36,039 nt of DNA from Verrucomicrobiota bacterium (GCA_021324235.1 JAJPJM010000123.1:1-36039), one strand, 5' to 3'. Positions 1 through 8,579 are shown, numbered from the stretch's first letter. A program made the numbers and translations. The notes: generated from the letters alone by a model not told the origin.

Positions 1-1
1 C

Positions 2-535
2 GTGTTGAGCAATTTCGCCCCCACCAAGGACACCTCCAGCGGTCGGGTGGCCGGACAGTTCGGCGATTTTCCAGGACTGCGCAATTTTCGCGCCGAAGAC
101 ACCGGTGCCGAACTGGTTACCAAAGCCGAACAGGCCCTGACGCGGATTGCGCACGAGCCGTTTGACCGGGATTACCAGTCACTGCCAAATGATGGGGTTT
201 TCCTGCGGGTCTGGTCACCGCAATTCACGAACCTGGACCTCAACGCCCCGGTCAATGTGACGATTGAAAATGTGAAACATTTTTCAAATCCTCAAAGTCA
301 GCGCTGGGTGCCCAGGCCCAAGGTGGTGCTCGGACGCCATTTGACTTTCGACCGCCCGGTTCCCTTTCCGGACCCGTGCGCGTACGAAAGGATCTATGCG
401 TTGCCGGGCGATTTGATTTTGAAACCGCTGACGGAGTATCAGATTTCAGGCTGGGTGCGTGGCCTAAACAAGAGCGTTCCGCTTTTTGAATTCAATTTTC
501 ACACCGACCGCCTGGGCCGGCCGGCGGCGTATTGA
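2..535 (+). CDS. Hypothetical protein, C-terminal part (5' end at window edge)
   Basis: An open frame enters from the left edge and stops with TGA at 533-535. Its first in-window start-like codon is the GTG at 2, so the true start probably lies upstream and 177 residues is a minimum. I do not recognise the family. The visible part is soluble and rich in Pro, Asn and aromatic residues. Its C-terminal half looks beta-rich (for example GVFLRVWSPQF and YQISGWVRGLNK), as in a secreted beta-sandwich domain, but no catalytic motif is visible. It converges on the alanine dehydrogenase gene, with only 10 nt between the two stops. No function is proposed. Confidence 0.6.
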   Translation: MLSNFAPTKDTSSGRVAGQFGDFPGLRNFRAEDTGAELVTKAEQALTRIAHEPFDRDYQSLPNDGVFLRVWSPQFTNLDLNAPVNVTIENVKHFSNPQSQRWVPRPKVVLGRHLTFDRPVPFPDPCAYERIYALPGDLILKPLTEYQISGWVRGLNKSVPLFEFNFHTDRLGRPAAY

Positions 536-545
536 GGAATGCTCG

Positions 546-1646
546 CTACCATTTCGGCGGTTCCCATTTCATTCCGTGCGCGTCGGCGACGGCCTGGTGG
601 GTCAGTTTCCCGTTCATTACGTTGATGCCGCCGCCGAGACCCGGGTGCAGACGGCACGCCTCGGCCAGTCCGTGGTCCGCAAGCGCTTCGATGTAGCGAT
701 ACGTCACGTTGGTAAGTGCCTGGGTGGCGGTGCGGGCATAGGCGCCGGGCATGTTCGTCACGCAATAGTGCGTCACGCCTTCCTCGACAAAGACCGGATC
801 GTGATGTGTCGTCGGTCGTGAGGTTTCGGCGCAACCACCCTGGTCAATCGCAATGTCCACGAACACGCTGCCCGGCCTCATGCAACGGAGCATTTCCCGG
901 GTAATCAAGCGAGGCGCGCGGGCGCCGGGCACGAGCACCGCGCCGATAAGCAGGTCCACTTCCGGCAACAGTTCGTGCAAATGCATCTCATTCGAATACA
1001 ACGTGTGCGCCGTGTGCAGCGTGATGTCGAGAAACCGCATCCGTTCGAGGTCCACTTCCAGAATGGTCACGTCCGCGCCAAGGCCCTGGCCCATGCGCGC
1101 GGCGTTGATGCCGGAAGTACCGCCGCCCAGCACCACGATCCTGCCCGGCAACACCCCCGGTACGCCGCCCAGCAGCACGCCGCTGCCGCCGATGTGTTTC
1201 GCCAGAAAATAACCGCCCACCAGCACAGACATGCGACCCGCAATTTCGCTCATGGGTTCGAGCAGGGGCAGGCGGCGGTTGACCTCTACGGTTTCGTAAG
1301 CGAGCGCGGTCACGCCAGAGCGCATTAACGCCTCTGCGACCGGCTTGTTGGCCGCGAGATGCAGGTAGGTGAAAAGAATCTGTTTCGGTCGCAACAGGCT
1401 GAATTCGGACGGTAACGGTTCCTTGACCTTCACAATCAGGTCCGCTTTGGCAAACACTGCGTCGTGCGCATCCACCAGCAAGGCGCCAGCGCGTTCGTAT
1501 TCGGTGTCGGGAAAACCCGCGCCCGTGCCCGCGCCGCGTTCGACGATTACTTCGTGGCCGCGTTTGGTGAGTTGATACACACCGGACGGGGTCAACGCCA
1601 CACGGAATTCCTGTTCTTTAATTTCCTTGGGCAAACCGATGATCAT
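546..1646 (-). CDS. ald: Alanine dehydrogenase
   Basis: This NAD-dependent enzyme interconverts L-alanine and pyruvate plus ammonia in the cytoplasm. The 366 residues match the usual length of about 370. The start MIIGLPKEIKEQEFRVAL is the family N-terminus. The substrate-site lysine in VKVKEP (about residue 75), the catalytic histidine in FTYLHLA (about 96), the Rossmann glycine loop VLGGGTSG and the VDIAIDQGG segment with its catalytic Asp are all present. The C-terminal NMPGAYARTATQALTN signature is also intact. It starts 15 nt downstream of the CrtI-like oxidoreductase on the same strand and is probably in its operon, which is unusual for a housekeeping catabolic enzyme. The family assignment is secure. 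A role in the neighbouring pathway is inference from position only. Confidence 0.95.
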   Translation of the reverse strand: MIIGLPKEIKEQEFRVALTPSGVYQLTKRGHEVIVERGAGTGAGFPDTEYERAGALLVDAHDAVFAKADLIVKVKEPLPSEFSLLRPKQILFTYLHLAANKPVAEALMRSGVTALAYETVEVNRRLPLLEPMSEIAGRMSVLVGGYFLAKHIGGSGVLLGGVPGVLPGRIVVLGGGTSGINAARMGQGLGADVTILEVDLERMRFLDITLHTAHTLYSNEMHLHELLPEVDLLIGAVLVPGARAPRLITREMLRCMRPGSVFVDIAIDQGGCAETSRPTTHHDPVFVEEGVTHYCVTNMPGAYARTATQALTNVTYRYIEALADHGLAEACRLHPGLGGGINVMNGKLTHQAVADAHGMKWEPPKW

Positions 1647-1661
1647 GAAACAAAGATGCGG

Positions 1662-3257
1662 TCACTGGGGTTGACGCGCAAGCGGTTCGGTTGCGGCAAA
1701 GACTTTTCCTTTACCGGCACAAATCATCTGCGCGACATACCGGCCGGAAAGCGCCGCCGACGGCAAGCCCCCGCCCGCCACCACCCAGTGTCCGGCCATG
1801 TAGAAATCCTGCAACCCCGGCAACGTGTAGGGGATGCGCCGGCCCAAAATACGCGGTGTTGGCAGCCAGCCTTCGTAACTGCCCTGCCAGTTGCCGGTGT
1901 AACGCACAAACGTGGCCGGTGTCGCGATGTCGGAACGATCCAGATTGTCGGCCACGCCCGGAAAACGTTTGTCGAGGTGGGTGATGATTTCCTGGACGAC
2001 CCGTTTCTTCTCGGCCCGGTAACGCTGCGGATCGCTTTTCTTCAAGCCGGTCCAGTACTCGTAGCTGGCTGACATTCGGACGGTCATGACGGTGGTGCCT
2101 TCCGGGCAGAGCGCCGAATCCGAACCGAACGTCTCCACTTCCAAACGGTCGTCCTGGAATTGATCGTCCACGCGCAACGGCCGGGACAGGGGCAGATTGA
2201 GGGTGTGCGGCGCATCCGGAAATATTTTTTTAATCCCCAGCGAAACCTGGATGATGGCGGGGAACAGCTGGCAATGTTCGTACAGGAAACGGATTTTCCT
2301 GTTCACATACCGCCCGTCCAACATCTTGAAAATCGTCATATGCCCGTCCGCGCAGGAAACGACGGTCGCGGCGGGGACAACGGCCCCGTCGTCGCAGCGC
2401 ACGCCGATGGCGCGATGGTTTTCGACGATGACCGAGGCCACCCGGGCTTTATAGCGGATGGTACCGCCCAGGCGGCTGTACCGGTCGGCAATCGCCATCG
2501 CAAAGTCCCACGAGCCGCCGGCGACAAAGCCGGTGTTGTTCCGGGTCCGGAACGCCAGCAACATCACAAGCACCAGGGCCGACATGTCCTTGCTGCCGAC
2601 GATGAGTTGGAGGACTTCGCGGAGCCAGTCGTTTTTGTAGCGGGCCAGGTAGGTGGTGATGGGCACGTTCTTCAAGCCCAGGATGATGGGCAGCATGGGA
2701 AGCATACGCAGGCCCAGCCTCATTTTCTGACGATGCGTCATCAATTCCAAAGGGTCCAGGGGCGGTTCCAGCGGAGCACAGCGGCGTGCTGACCGCACCA
2801 GCTTGTCAATCAGGGCGCTGTCCTCGGGCGCAATACGTTTGAACTCACGCGCGATGGCGTCCAGGTCTGCGGGCACTGAGACGGCTTTGCCATCGGCGCC
2901 TTCGATCCGGATGATATCGTCGTGGAGAAGAACCTTTCGCCCGGTGATGGCGCCCAGTTCCTGCCAGACCTGATAGAAGGCCGATGGCGGCCGGGTGCCA
3001 ATCAGCCAGCGCAGACAACCGTCGAAGACATACGGTCCGCGGTGCCAGGCCGTGCATAATCCGCCCGGGAGCAGGCTCGCCTCCAGAATCTCGGTCGGGA
3101 TGCCGTTCATTTGGAGGTAACAGCCGCACGAAAGACCGGCAATGCCCGCGCCGATGATGATGACTTTTTCCCTTCCCGGAGCCGGAGCGGCGGCGGGTTC
3201 GGGCGCCTTGGGTGTGGCGCGCGGCGGCGCTTCGAGTTGTATTTCCTCAGTAGTCAT
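1662..3257 (-). CDS. CrtI-like (phytoene desaturase family) NAD(P)/FAD-dependent oxidoreductase
   Basis: A flavoprotein of 531 residues in the phytoene-desaturase/amine-oxidase superfamily. After a Pro/Ala-rich N-terminus comes the dinucleotide-binding loop VIIIGAGIAGLSCG (about residues 31-44), followed by ILEASLLPGGLC. The C-terminal FAD-contact segment reads DFYMAGHWVVAGGGLPSA. ATG at 3255-3257 is preferred over the TTG 18 nt upstream because GAGAGG sits just before it. Members desaturate, isomerise or saturate polyenes and retinoids, so a redox step on the polyene chain is plausible. The exact reaction cannot be read from sequence. It lies downstream of the FabG gene, separated by a palindromic repeat (3281-3417), and just before ald. 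No phytoene synthase is nearby, so a carotenoid role is unlikely. Confidence 0.85.
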   Translation of the reverse strand: MTTEEIQLEAPPRATPKAPEPAAAPAPGREKVIIIGAGIAGLSCGCYLQMNGIPTEILEASLLPGGLCTAWHRGPYVFDGCLRWLIGTRPPSAFYQVWQELGAITGRKVLLHDDIIRIEGADGKAVSVPADLDAIAREFKRIAPEDSALIDKLVRSARRCAPLEPPLDPLELMTHRQKMRLGLRMLPMLPIILGLKNVPITTYLARYKNDWLREVLQLIVGSKDMSALVLVMLLAFRTRNNTGFVAGGSWDFAMAIADRYSRLGGTIRYKARVASVIVENHRAIGVRCDDGAVVPAATVVSCADGHMTIFKMLDGRYVNRKIRFLYEHCQLFPAIIQVSLGIKKIFPDAPHTLNLPLSRPLRVDDQFQDDRLEVETFGSDSALCPEGTTVMTVRMSASYEYWTGLKKSDPQRYRAEKKRVVQEIITHLDKRFPGVADNLDRSDIATPATFVRYTGNWQGSYEGWLPTPRILGRRIPYTLPGLQDFYMAGHWVVAGGGLPSAALSGRYVAQMICAGKGKVFAATEPLARQPQ

Positions 3258-3280
3258 CGAAGTTGCCTCTCGCAAGAATT

Positions 3281-3417
3281 GTAGGAGCCGACGTAAGGAG
3301 GCTGATTATTTCCGATTTCCGATATACGATTGACGCGCGGCCGAGGTGGAAGTGAACTCGTAAATCGTAAATCGCACATCGTACATCGAATCGGAGCCTC
3401 GTCACCTCGGCTCCTAC
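3281..3417. repeat. Large palindromic repeat, copy 1 (GTAGGAGCC family)
   Basis: The left arm at 3281-3303 and right arm at 3395-3417 are inverted repeats matching at 20 of 23 positions. The right arm is AGCCTCGTCACCTCGGCTCC plus TAC. Inside lie nested AT-rich inverted tracts of the CGATTTACGATTT type. It fills most of the gap between the FabG gene and the CrtI-like gene, where block A genes otherwise overlap or nearly touch. The same arms recur at 11341-11364 (one half only) and 30139-30232 (inside a gene). Transcribed, it would form a long hairpin and could dampen expression of the two downstream genes. Confidence 0.85.
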
Positions 3418-3431
3418 AAAAAGGCAGGTTT

Positions 3432-4163
3432 TCATAAAATTCCGCCGTCAACTTTGAGCGTGGATCCCGTGATATAGCTGGCTTCGGCACTCGCCAGAAA
3501 ACGGACCGTCGCCGCCACCTCTTCAGGCCGGCCAAACCGGCGCATAGGGACGCGCATTTGCGCCGCCTTGCGTTCCTCCCCGGCCAGCCTGGCCAGCGCT
3601 TCGGTTTCCACATAACCGGGGCAGACAACATTTACGGTAATGCCAATGCGCGCGACTTCCTTGGCCAGCGACTGGGTCAGTGCGACCACGCCCGCCTTGG
3701 CGGCGGCGTAATTGGCTTGTCCGGCCGGCGCGAGCAGCGCGCTTAAGGATGACAGGTTTACGATGCGGCCGGCGCGCTGGCTGATCAATGTGGGCAACAC
3801 CGCCTGGCAGCCATGAAAAACGCCGTCGAGGTTCGTCGCCAGAACACGGTCCCACGAATCCGGCGGCATGGTGGCCAGGAGGGCATCTTCATGGCTGCCC
3901 GCGTTGTTGACCAGCACGTCAATGCGGTTATGGCGCCCCAGGATTTCCGCAACCGCCTGTTTCCAGGATTCGGGAGTGGTGACGTCCAGAGCGAGGCAAA
4001 AACAGCGGCCGGAATTTTCCCGGGCCAGCCGGTCGGCGTGTTCGCGCCGGGAACGGACGCCGAGCCAGATGACGTTGTCGGGCGACTCGTGGAGGAAGGC
4101 GCGGGCGATGGCCTGGCCCAAACCGCCGTTGGCGCCTGTAATCAGAATAACCCGCAAGCTCAT
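3432..4163 (-). CDS. 3-oxoacyl-ACP reductase, FabG/SDR family (ketoreductase)
   Basis: A classical short-chain dehydrogenase of 243 residues. It reduces 3-oxoacyl-ACP to 3-hydroxyacyl-ACP with NADPH. Visible are the TGANGGLGQAIA cofactor loop at the N-terminus, VNNAG, the catalytic serine in NLSSLSALL, the YAAAK pair (YxxxK), and the C-terminal VDGGIL. The start is the ATG at 4161-4163, which overlaps the stop of the upstream ketosynthase-like gene as ATGA. The open frame extends further upstream, but that extension is Arg-rich and lies over the neighbouring gene. In aryl-polyene-type loci this enzyme serves the iterative elongation cycle, and the coupling to two ketosynthase-type genes supports that role. 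Confidence 0.93.
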   Translation of the reverse strand: MSLRVILITGANGGLGQAIARAFLHESPDNVIWLGVRSRREHADRLARENSGRCFCLALDVTTPESWKQAVAEILGRHNRIDVLVNNAGSHEDALLATMPPDSWDRVLATNLDGVFHGCQAVLPTLISQRAGRIVNLSSLSALLAPAGQANYAAAKAGVVALTQSLAKEVARIGITVNVVCPGYVETEALARLAGEERKAAQMRVPMRRFGRPEEVAATVRFLASAEASYITGSTLKVDGGIL

Positions 4164-5236
4164 GGCCGAATGTTGCCCGGCGATCTGCCGGTGGACAAAT
4201 GAGAAATGGCGGAATCGGCGCGCACAAACCGCGCGCCCATCGCCTGTTGATTGGAACCGACGAGACTGACGTTGGCGGCGGCGAATCGTCCGCCGGCGAC
4301 CGCGTCGCATGCCGCCACGCATTGCCAGGCGGCGGCGGCCATCAAGCCTTCGCCCAGAATGTGTTTCGGACTCATACGCGGACCGGTCCAATCACGCCAG
4401 GCGTTGAGCTCGGCTGCGTCCGTGCGCGGGCTGTTCCCGACGCCGTCGCAGAGCAGTTCGCCGGGAGAACATTTGCCCAACTGACCGCGCATGGCGCGAG
4501 CGGCTTGCGTTCGCGTATTTTGTGTGGAGTAGGTATGCGCGTCCGTGATGGCGGCCAGTTCAACACCGATGGACGGTTCCGGTTCCCGGCATAAACAGAT
4601 GGCCCCGGCGCCGGCCGTGAGGATGGCCGGACGTTCGAGATGCCAAAGCGCGTCCGCGAGGATCCAGTTAATTTCTTCCGCGCCGATGACGAGGCACGCG
4701 TCGACGCGATTTTCGTCCAGCCATTGAGCGCCCAGAGACAGCCCTTGGAGAAAGGTGGCCGGGTCGCCCACCAGGGAGCTGGCCAGCGAAATATTTCCAA
4801 GTACCGCCGCGAGGTGGCTGGCGGGGGCGGCATAAACCGTTTCGGGAAATAAAAGGGGGCTGGCGGTCGCCGGGTCTTTCAACGTCTCTTCATAAAATCG
4901 GCAGGAATAATTCACGCATCCGGATTGCAGGCAGACGACCAGGCCCAGGCGAAACCTGGGATCCTGGTCCACCCGCAATCTGGCCGTGGCCTCCAACGCG
5001 GACGCCACGACGTAGTGCGTGATTGGACTCGTGCGCCGCAGCCGTGGATGCGTCAGGAATTCAGGGCGTACCGATGGGTTTGGCACCAAACGCGTCGGGA
5101 GTGGTTTCTCCCATCCGGGCCGCGCCAGCGATTGAGCGGGCAGGGGATTGCCCCGGTCCAGCGCTGTACGCAGGGCGGCGACATTCCAGCCGGCGGGCGA
5201 GACGGCGCCCAACCTTGTGACGAAAATCCGGCTCAT
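4160..5236 (-). CDS. Beta-ketoacyl synthase-like protein lacking catalytic residues (chain-length-factor-like)
   Basis: A thiolase-fold, ketosynthase-related protein of 358 residues (start ATG 5234-5236, preceded by GGAGGT, overlapping the upstream stop as ATGA). The position of the active-site cysteine reads LASSLVGDPAT rather than xACASG. The HGTGT loop reads DGVGNSPRTDAAE, and the GHxxGAAG loop reads PKHILGEGLMAAAA. All three catalytic residues of the Cys-His-His triad therefore appear lost. In aryl polyene and type II PKS systems such proteins pair with an active ketosynthase as a heterodimer and set chain length, as in ApeC with ApeO. Its place between an intact ketosynthase and the ketoreductase fits this. 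The subunit role is inference. Confidence 0.8.
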   Translation of the reverse strand: MSRIFVTRLGAVSPAGWNVAALRTALDRGNPLPAQSLARPGWEKPLPTRLVPNPSVRPEFLTHPRLRRTSPITHYVVASALEATARLRVDQDPRFRLGLVVCLQSGCVNYSCRFYEETLKDPATASPLLFPETVYAAPASHLAAVLGNISLASSLVGDPATFLQGLSLGAQWLDENRVDACLVIGAEEINWILADALWHLERPAILTAGAGAICLCREPEPSIGVELAAITDAHTYSTQNTRTQAARAMRGQLGKCSPGELLCDGVGNSPRTDAAELNAWRDWTGPRMSPKHILGEGLMAAAAWQCVAACDAVAGGRFAAANVSLVGSNQQAMGARFVRADSAISHLSTGRSPGNIRP

Positions 5237-6474
5237 GTCCACCTCCGCAAAACCAGACTCGCATTGACGCCGCCAAAACCGAACGAATTGGATAGCACGG
5301 TATTCACCCGTGCGTCCTGCGGCCGGTGCACAATGGGAAAGCTGCAGGCCGGGTCGGGAGTTTCAAACAGCGTTTCCGGCGGCAACCATTGTTCACACAA
5401 GGTCATCAGGCAGACCACGGCCTCAACGGCACCCGCCGCGCCGAGGAGATGTCCGATGCTGGCTTTGGTGGAGCTGACGGGCAGGGTCGCGGCCCGGCGC
5501 CCGGCCCAACGGCTGATGGCGGCCGCTTCCGAACTGTCATTGAGGACGGTGCCCGTACCGTGCGCATTGATATAATCAACCGCTTCGGGCGTCACACCGG
5601 CCGTGGCACAGGCTTGGTTCATGACCATCAACGTCGTGTCCCCCTGCGGATGCGGCTGGGTGAGATGGTGATGGTCAATCGATGTGCCGTAGCCGATGAG
5701 TTCTCCCAGAATGGATGCGCCGCGGCGGCGCGCACTTTCGAGGGTTTCGAGGGCAACGACCGCCGCGCCTTCGCCCAGTGCCAGGCCATCGCGCCGGGCA
5801 TCGAACGGGCGGCAGACGGTGGTCGAGAGCGCCTGCAAGGCGTCGAAACCGGAAAATACCAGTTCCGTAAGCGCGTCGTAACCGCCTGCCAGGGCGCGTT
5901 CCGCCTGACCGTAACGGATCAATTCCCAGGCATGGCCGACGGCATTGCTCCCGGAGGCGCAGGCATTCGAAACGATCGTGATTGGCCCGTTGGAACCGAG
6001 GGCCTCGAGAACCGTTCGCGCCTGGACCTGCGGTTGGTAGTGGAAGGCCCGGGTGGGCTGATGGCGATGCCGACGTGGCGTTTGCACCGCCTGACGAAAG
6101 TATGCCTCACCGAACGACATGCCGCCCGCAGTGGTGCCCAAAACGAATGGCAGGTTTTCCATGGGTTCCCAGCCGGATTGTTGCCACGCTTCGTGGGTTG
6201 CCAGCAACAGCAGGGAAGCGGCGCGGTCGAACCGGGCGGTTTGTTTCGCACTGAGCCGGGTCGGCGGCAGGGTCGCCGGTAAATCAACTTCCGCCGCAGT
6301 CTTTGCCCGCTGGCGGCTGACATTGAAGTGCGACACGGGACGGAACGCCGTGCGTCCCGTGCGAAAACCTTCCGCATTGGGTTTCCAGCCCCGACCCAGG
6401 GCGGTCATGATTCCCGCGCCGGTGATGACCACGCGCGGCGGCGCTTGGGGCGAAGACGTGGTCGGGAATAGCAT
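5233..6474 (-). CDS. 3-oxoacyl-ACP synthase, FabF/KAS II type
   Basis: This condensing enzyme elongates acyl chains with malonyl-ACP. The 413 residues fit the KAS II family. The N-terminus VVITGAGIMTALG is typical. The nucleophile lies in SNACASGSNAVGH (Cys about residue 171), the first histidine in INAHGTGTVLND (about 305), and the second in the STKASIGHLLGAAGA loop (about 340), so the triad is intact. The C-terminal SNSFGFGGVNASLVL is canonical. It is the first gene of block A and its stop overlaps the start of the degenerate partner. By context it is the active half of a ketosynthase heterodimer, rather than the housekeeping FabF. Confidence 0.93.
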   Translation of the reverse strand: MLFPTTSSPQAPPRVVITGAGIMTALGRGWKPNAEGFRTGRTAFRPVSHFNVSRQRAKTAAEVDLPATLPPTRLSAKQTARFDRAASLLLLATHEAWQQSGWEPMENLPFVLGTTAGGMSFGEAYFRQAVQTPRRHRHQPTRAFHYQPQVQARTVLEALGSNGPITIVSNACASGSNAVGHAWELIRYGQAERALAGGYDALTELVFSGFDALQALSTTVCRPFDARRDGLALGEGAAVVALETLESARRRGASILGELIGYGTSIDHHHLTQPHPQGDTTLMVMNQACATAGVTPEAVDYINAHGTGTVLNDSSEAAAISRWAGRRAATLPVSSTKASIGHLLGAAGAVEAVVCLMTLCEQWLPPETLFETPDPACSFPIVHRPQDARVNTVLSNSFGFGGVNASLVLRRWT

Positions 6475-6591
6475 GACAGTGGTATGACGGTGGGATTTGG
6501 CTTTACCAGGGTGCGGGCAGGTGATGACACATCACTCGCCGGTCGGGTCTTGCGCTGACGGCATGACTGGCATCGTTCAATTCGTTTCCAA

Positions 6592-6619
6592 AATATAATC
6601 CCGCCCCCTCATCAAGCAA
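6592..6619 (-). promoter_or_regulatory. Candidate promoter for block A (ketosynthase operon)
   Basis: In the divergent gap 6475-6697, the minus strand carries TTGCTT (6614-6619) and TATATT (6592-6597) with a 16-nt spacer, giving a leader of about 110 nt. On the plus strand the same AT-rich patch offers TATAAT at 6594-6599 toward the glycosyltransferase, but without a good -35 hexamer. This is motif matching only. Confidence 0.3.
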
Positions 6620-6697
6620 TGGAAAATCCGCCGGCGGTTTGCCTGATGGTCAGACTTTTGCCTCGATTCCGGGAGGTATCCCGCCCAAGCTCCGCTT

Positions 6698-7447
6698 ATG
6701 TTTGCAGTGAAGACCTGTGCGGCAGTGATCCCCTGTTTCAATGAGGCGAGGACCATAGCGCCCCTGGTTGCAGCCGTACGTCAACATGTCCCGCTCGTAA
6801 TGGTGGTGGACGACGGCTCGACCGACGGCACGCCGGCCCTGGCCAGGGGTACCGGTGCGATATTGGTGAGTCATCACCGAAACCTTGGCAAAGGCGCCGC
6901 GCTCAGAACCGGCTTGTCCCTGGCATGGAAGCAAGGATTTGAATGGGCTTTGACCCTGGATGGCGACGGTCAGCACGCACCCGGGGATTTACCGTTGCTG
7001 CTTCAATGTGCCGGGCGGACCGGGGCGTCGTTGGTCATCGGCAGTCGCATGGATGATGCGCGGGCCATTCCCTGGCTGCGGCGGCAGGTGAACCGGTGGA
7101 TGAGTCGGAAACTGTCACGGTGGGCCGGCCGGTCCCTCCCGGATACGCAATGCGGTTTGCGGCTCATTCATCTGGCAACCTGGGCGGCCCTGCCGCTCCA
7201 GACGCAACGCTTCGAGGTCGAATCCGAAACCTTGATGGCCTTTCTGGCGGCGGGGCAGCGGGTCGAGTTCGTTCCCATCCGGGTCATTGGCAGCGGTCGC
7301 CGGAGCCGTATCCGTCCGGTGGCCGACACGTTGCGTTGGTGGAAATGGTGGCGGAATTTCCGCCGACCCCCAGTTACCGGCGATCCGGCAGGTTCACGCA
7401 TCCAGACAACCCCGTCGGCCGCAGTTCCCATGGAAATGCTCCATTAA
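6698..7447 (+). CDS. Glycosyltransferase family 2
   Basis: A 249-residue GT-A fold glycosyltransferase with no membrane segment. VIPCFNEARTIAPLV opens the fold, VVDDGSTDGTPAL binds the nucleotide, and DGDGQHAPGD supplies the DxD-type metal motif. It resembles the dolichyl-phosphate-mannose / undecaprenyl-phosphate glucosyltransferase subgroup of GT2, which transfers a sugar from an NDP-sugar to a lipid. A GT2 gene is a regular member of aryl polyene and flexirubin loci, so glycosylation of the lipid product or its carrier is likely. The gene diverges from the ketosynthase operon and converges with the WG-repeat gene. The C-terminal 30 residues look disordered. The start at 6698 has no strong ribosome binding site. 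Confidence 0.88.
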   Translation: MFAVKTCAAVIPCFNEARTIAPLVAAVRQHVPLVMVVDDGSTDGTPALARGTGAILVSHHRNLGKGAALRTGLSLAWKQGFEWALTLDGDGQHAPGDLPLLLQCAGRTGASLVIGSRMDDARAIPWLRRQVNRWMSRKLSRWAGRSLPDTQCGLRLIHLATWAALPLQTQRFEVESETLMAFLAAGQRVEFVPIRVIGSGRRSRIRPVADTLRWWKWWRNFRRPPVTGDPAGSRIQTTPSAAVPMEMLH

Positions 7448-7474
7448 GAAAACATGGCGGACCGGCCCGCCCGC

Positions 7475-8404
7475 TTACTTGGTGGGATTATAGACGTACT
7501 TGCCGCTGGCGTCGATGTAGCCGAATTTTCCGCCCGCTTTGACCTGCGCCAGGCCGCCAACAAAGGAATCGGCGTCGTCGAACTGCGGGTTGATCACAAA
7601 TTTCCCGGTGGAGTCAATGTATCCCCAGTGTTTCCCCTGCCGGACCGGCGCCAGATTCCCTGAAAACGCGCCGGCGGCGTCAAACTGCGGATTGATTGAA
7701 AATTTCCCGGTGGGGTCGATGTAACCCCAATGTTTCCCCTGCCGGACCGGTGCCAGGCCATTGCCGAAGGGCCCGATCTCATCGAACTGGGAATTGATGG
7801 TCATCTTCCCGGCCTTGTCCACGAATCCCCATTTGCCGCCCACCCGGATTCCCGCGAGTCCTTCGGAAAACGACTGCGCCCTTTCAAACTGCGGGTTGAT
7901 GACAATGATTCCGGTTTTATCAACAAAACCCCAATGGCCGCCCATCCGGACGGGCGCGAGCCCCTGGGAAAACATCCCGGCGTCTTCAAACTGCGGATTG
8001 ATGGCCAATTTGCCGTCCGTGTTGATGAAGCCGTAACGACCGCCACCGCCGACGTGATAGAAAGGCCTGGGATCGTATGGAACAAACGGGTCGCCGCCGC
8101 CGCCGCCGAGCCTGACCGCCGCCAGCCCTTCGCTGAAAACGTCGGCCTTGTCAAACTGCGGAACGACCGCGATTTTCCCCGAACTGTCCACGTAGCCCCA
8201 TCTGCCCATGCGCACCGGAGCCAGGCCCTCCGCAAAACCCTCCGCCCGATCGAACTGCGGATTGATCACGGTTTCGCCGGATTTGTTTACATACCCCCAG
8301 CGGCCGTTGACGACCACCGGATACAGGATGGTCGCGGCCGTAGCGATGGACGCTGTGCTCAACGTTGCGAGGGTCAACAGCAGGTAGAACCGGTTTTTTT
8401 TCAT
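7475..8404 (-). CDS. Secreted WG-repeat protein
   Basis: A 309-residue protein with a signal peptide (MKKNRFYLLLTLATLSTA, cleavage probably after ATAA). It is made almost wholly of WG (KWG-type) repeats of about 33-35 residues. Eight units are visible, each opening like RWGYVNKSGE or HWGYIDPTGK and continuing INPQFDxAxxFSxGLAPVR. The third unit (RYGFINTDGK) is preceded by a Gly-rich linker. WG repeats probably form a beta-propeller-like or solenoid binding surface in the cell envelope, and the ligand is unknown. It is converging with the glycosyltransferase, in the middle of the polyene locus. Whether it takes part in the pathway is not shown. Confidence 0.9.
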   Translation of the reverse strand: MKKNRFYLLLTLATLSTASIATAATILYPVVVNGRWGYVNKSGETVINPQFDRAEGFAEGLAPVRMGRWGYVDSSGKIAVVPQFDKADVFSEGLAAVRLGGGGGDPFVPYDPRPFYHVGGGGRYGFINTDGKLAINPQFEDAGMFSQGLAPVRMGGHWGFVDKTGIIVINPQFERAQSFSEGLAGIRVGGKWGFVDKAGKMTINSQFDEIGPFGNGLAPVRQGKHWGYIDPTGKFSINPQFDAAGAFSGNLAPVRQGKHWGYIDSTGKFVINPQFDDADSFVGGLAQVKAGGKFGYIDASGKYVYNPTK

Positions 8405-8552
8405 AATGTTTTAAAGGTTGCTTTTTAACGCCACTCAGGCTTCCGCCACGCCGTCCCGCATCAAGCCCGGCATGGGTGTCAGAGTTTATTTTCCGGCGAG
8501 GGCGAGTCAAGCGGCGATTCCACCACGCCGCACCGCTTCGGCCCTGACCGGG

Positions 8553-8579
8553 TTGACGAGCTCGCCGGCTGAATATAAT
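8553..8579 (+). promoter_or_regulatory. Candidate sigma70-type promoter for halogenase-like gene
   Basis: TTGACG (8553-8558) and a consensus TATAAT (8574-8579) lie on the plus strand 67 nt before the start of the halogenase-like gene. The 15-nt spacer is shorter than the ideal of about 17 nt. The site falls in the divergent gap with the WG-repeat gene. Confidence 0.4.

Noticed and set aside
1662-3257. Carotenoid desaturase in a carotenoid pathway
   Set aside because: No phytoene synthase, cyclase or prenyl synthase is in the window. The neighbours are ketosynthase-type genes, so only the enzyme superfamily is supported.
4164-4391. N-terminal extension of the FabG-type gene
   Set aside because: The extension is an Arg-rich antigene-like translation of the overlapping ketosynthase-like gene. 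The SDR fold begins at the ATG at 4161-4163.
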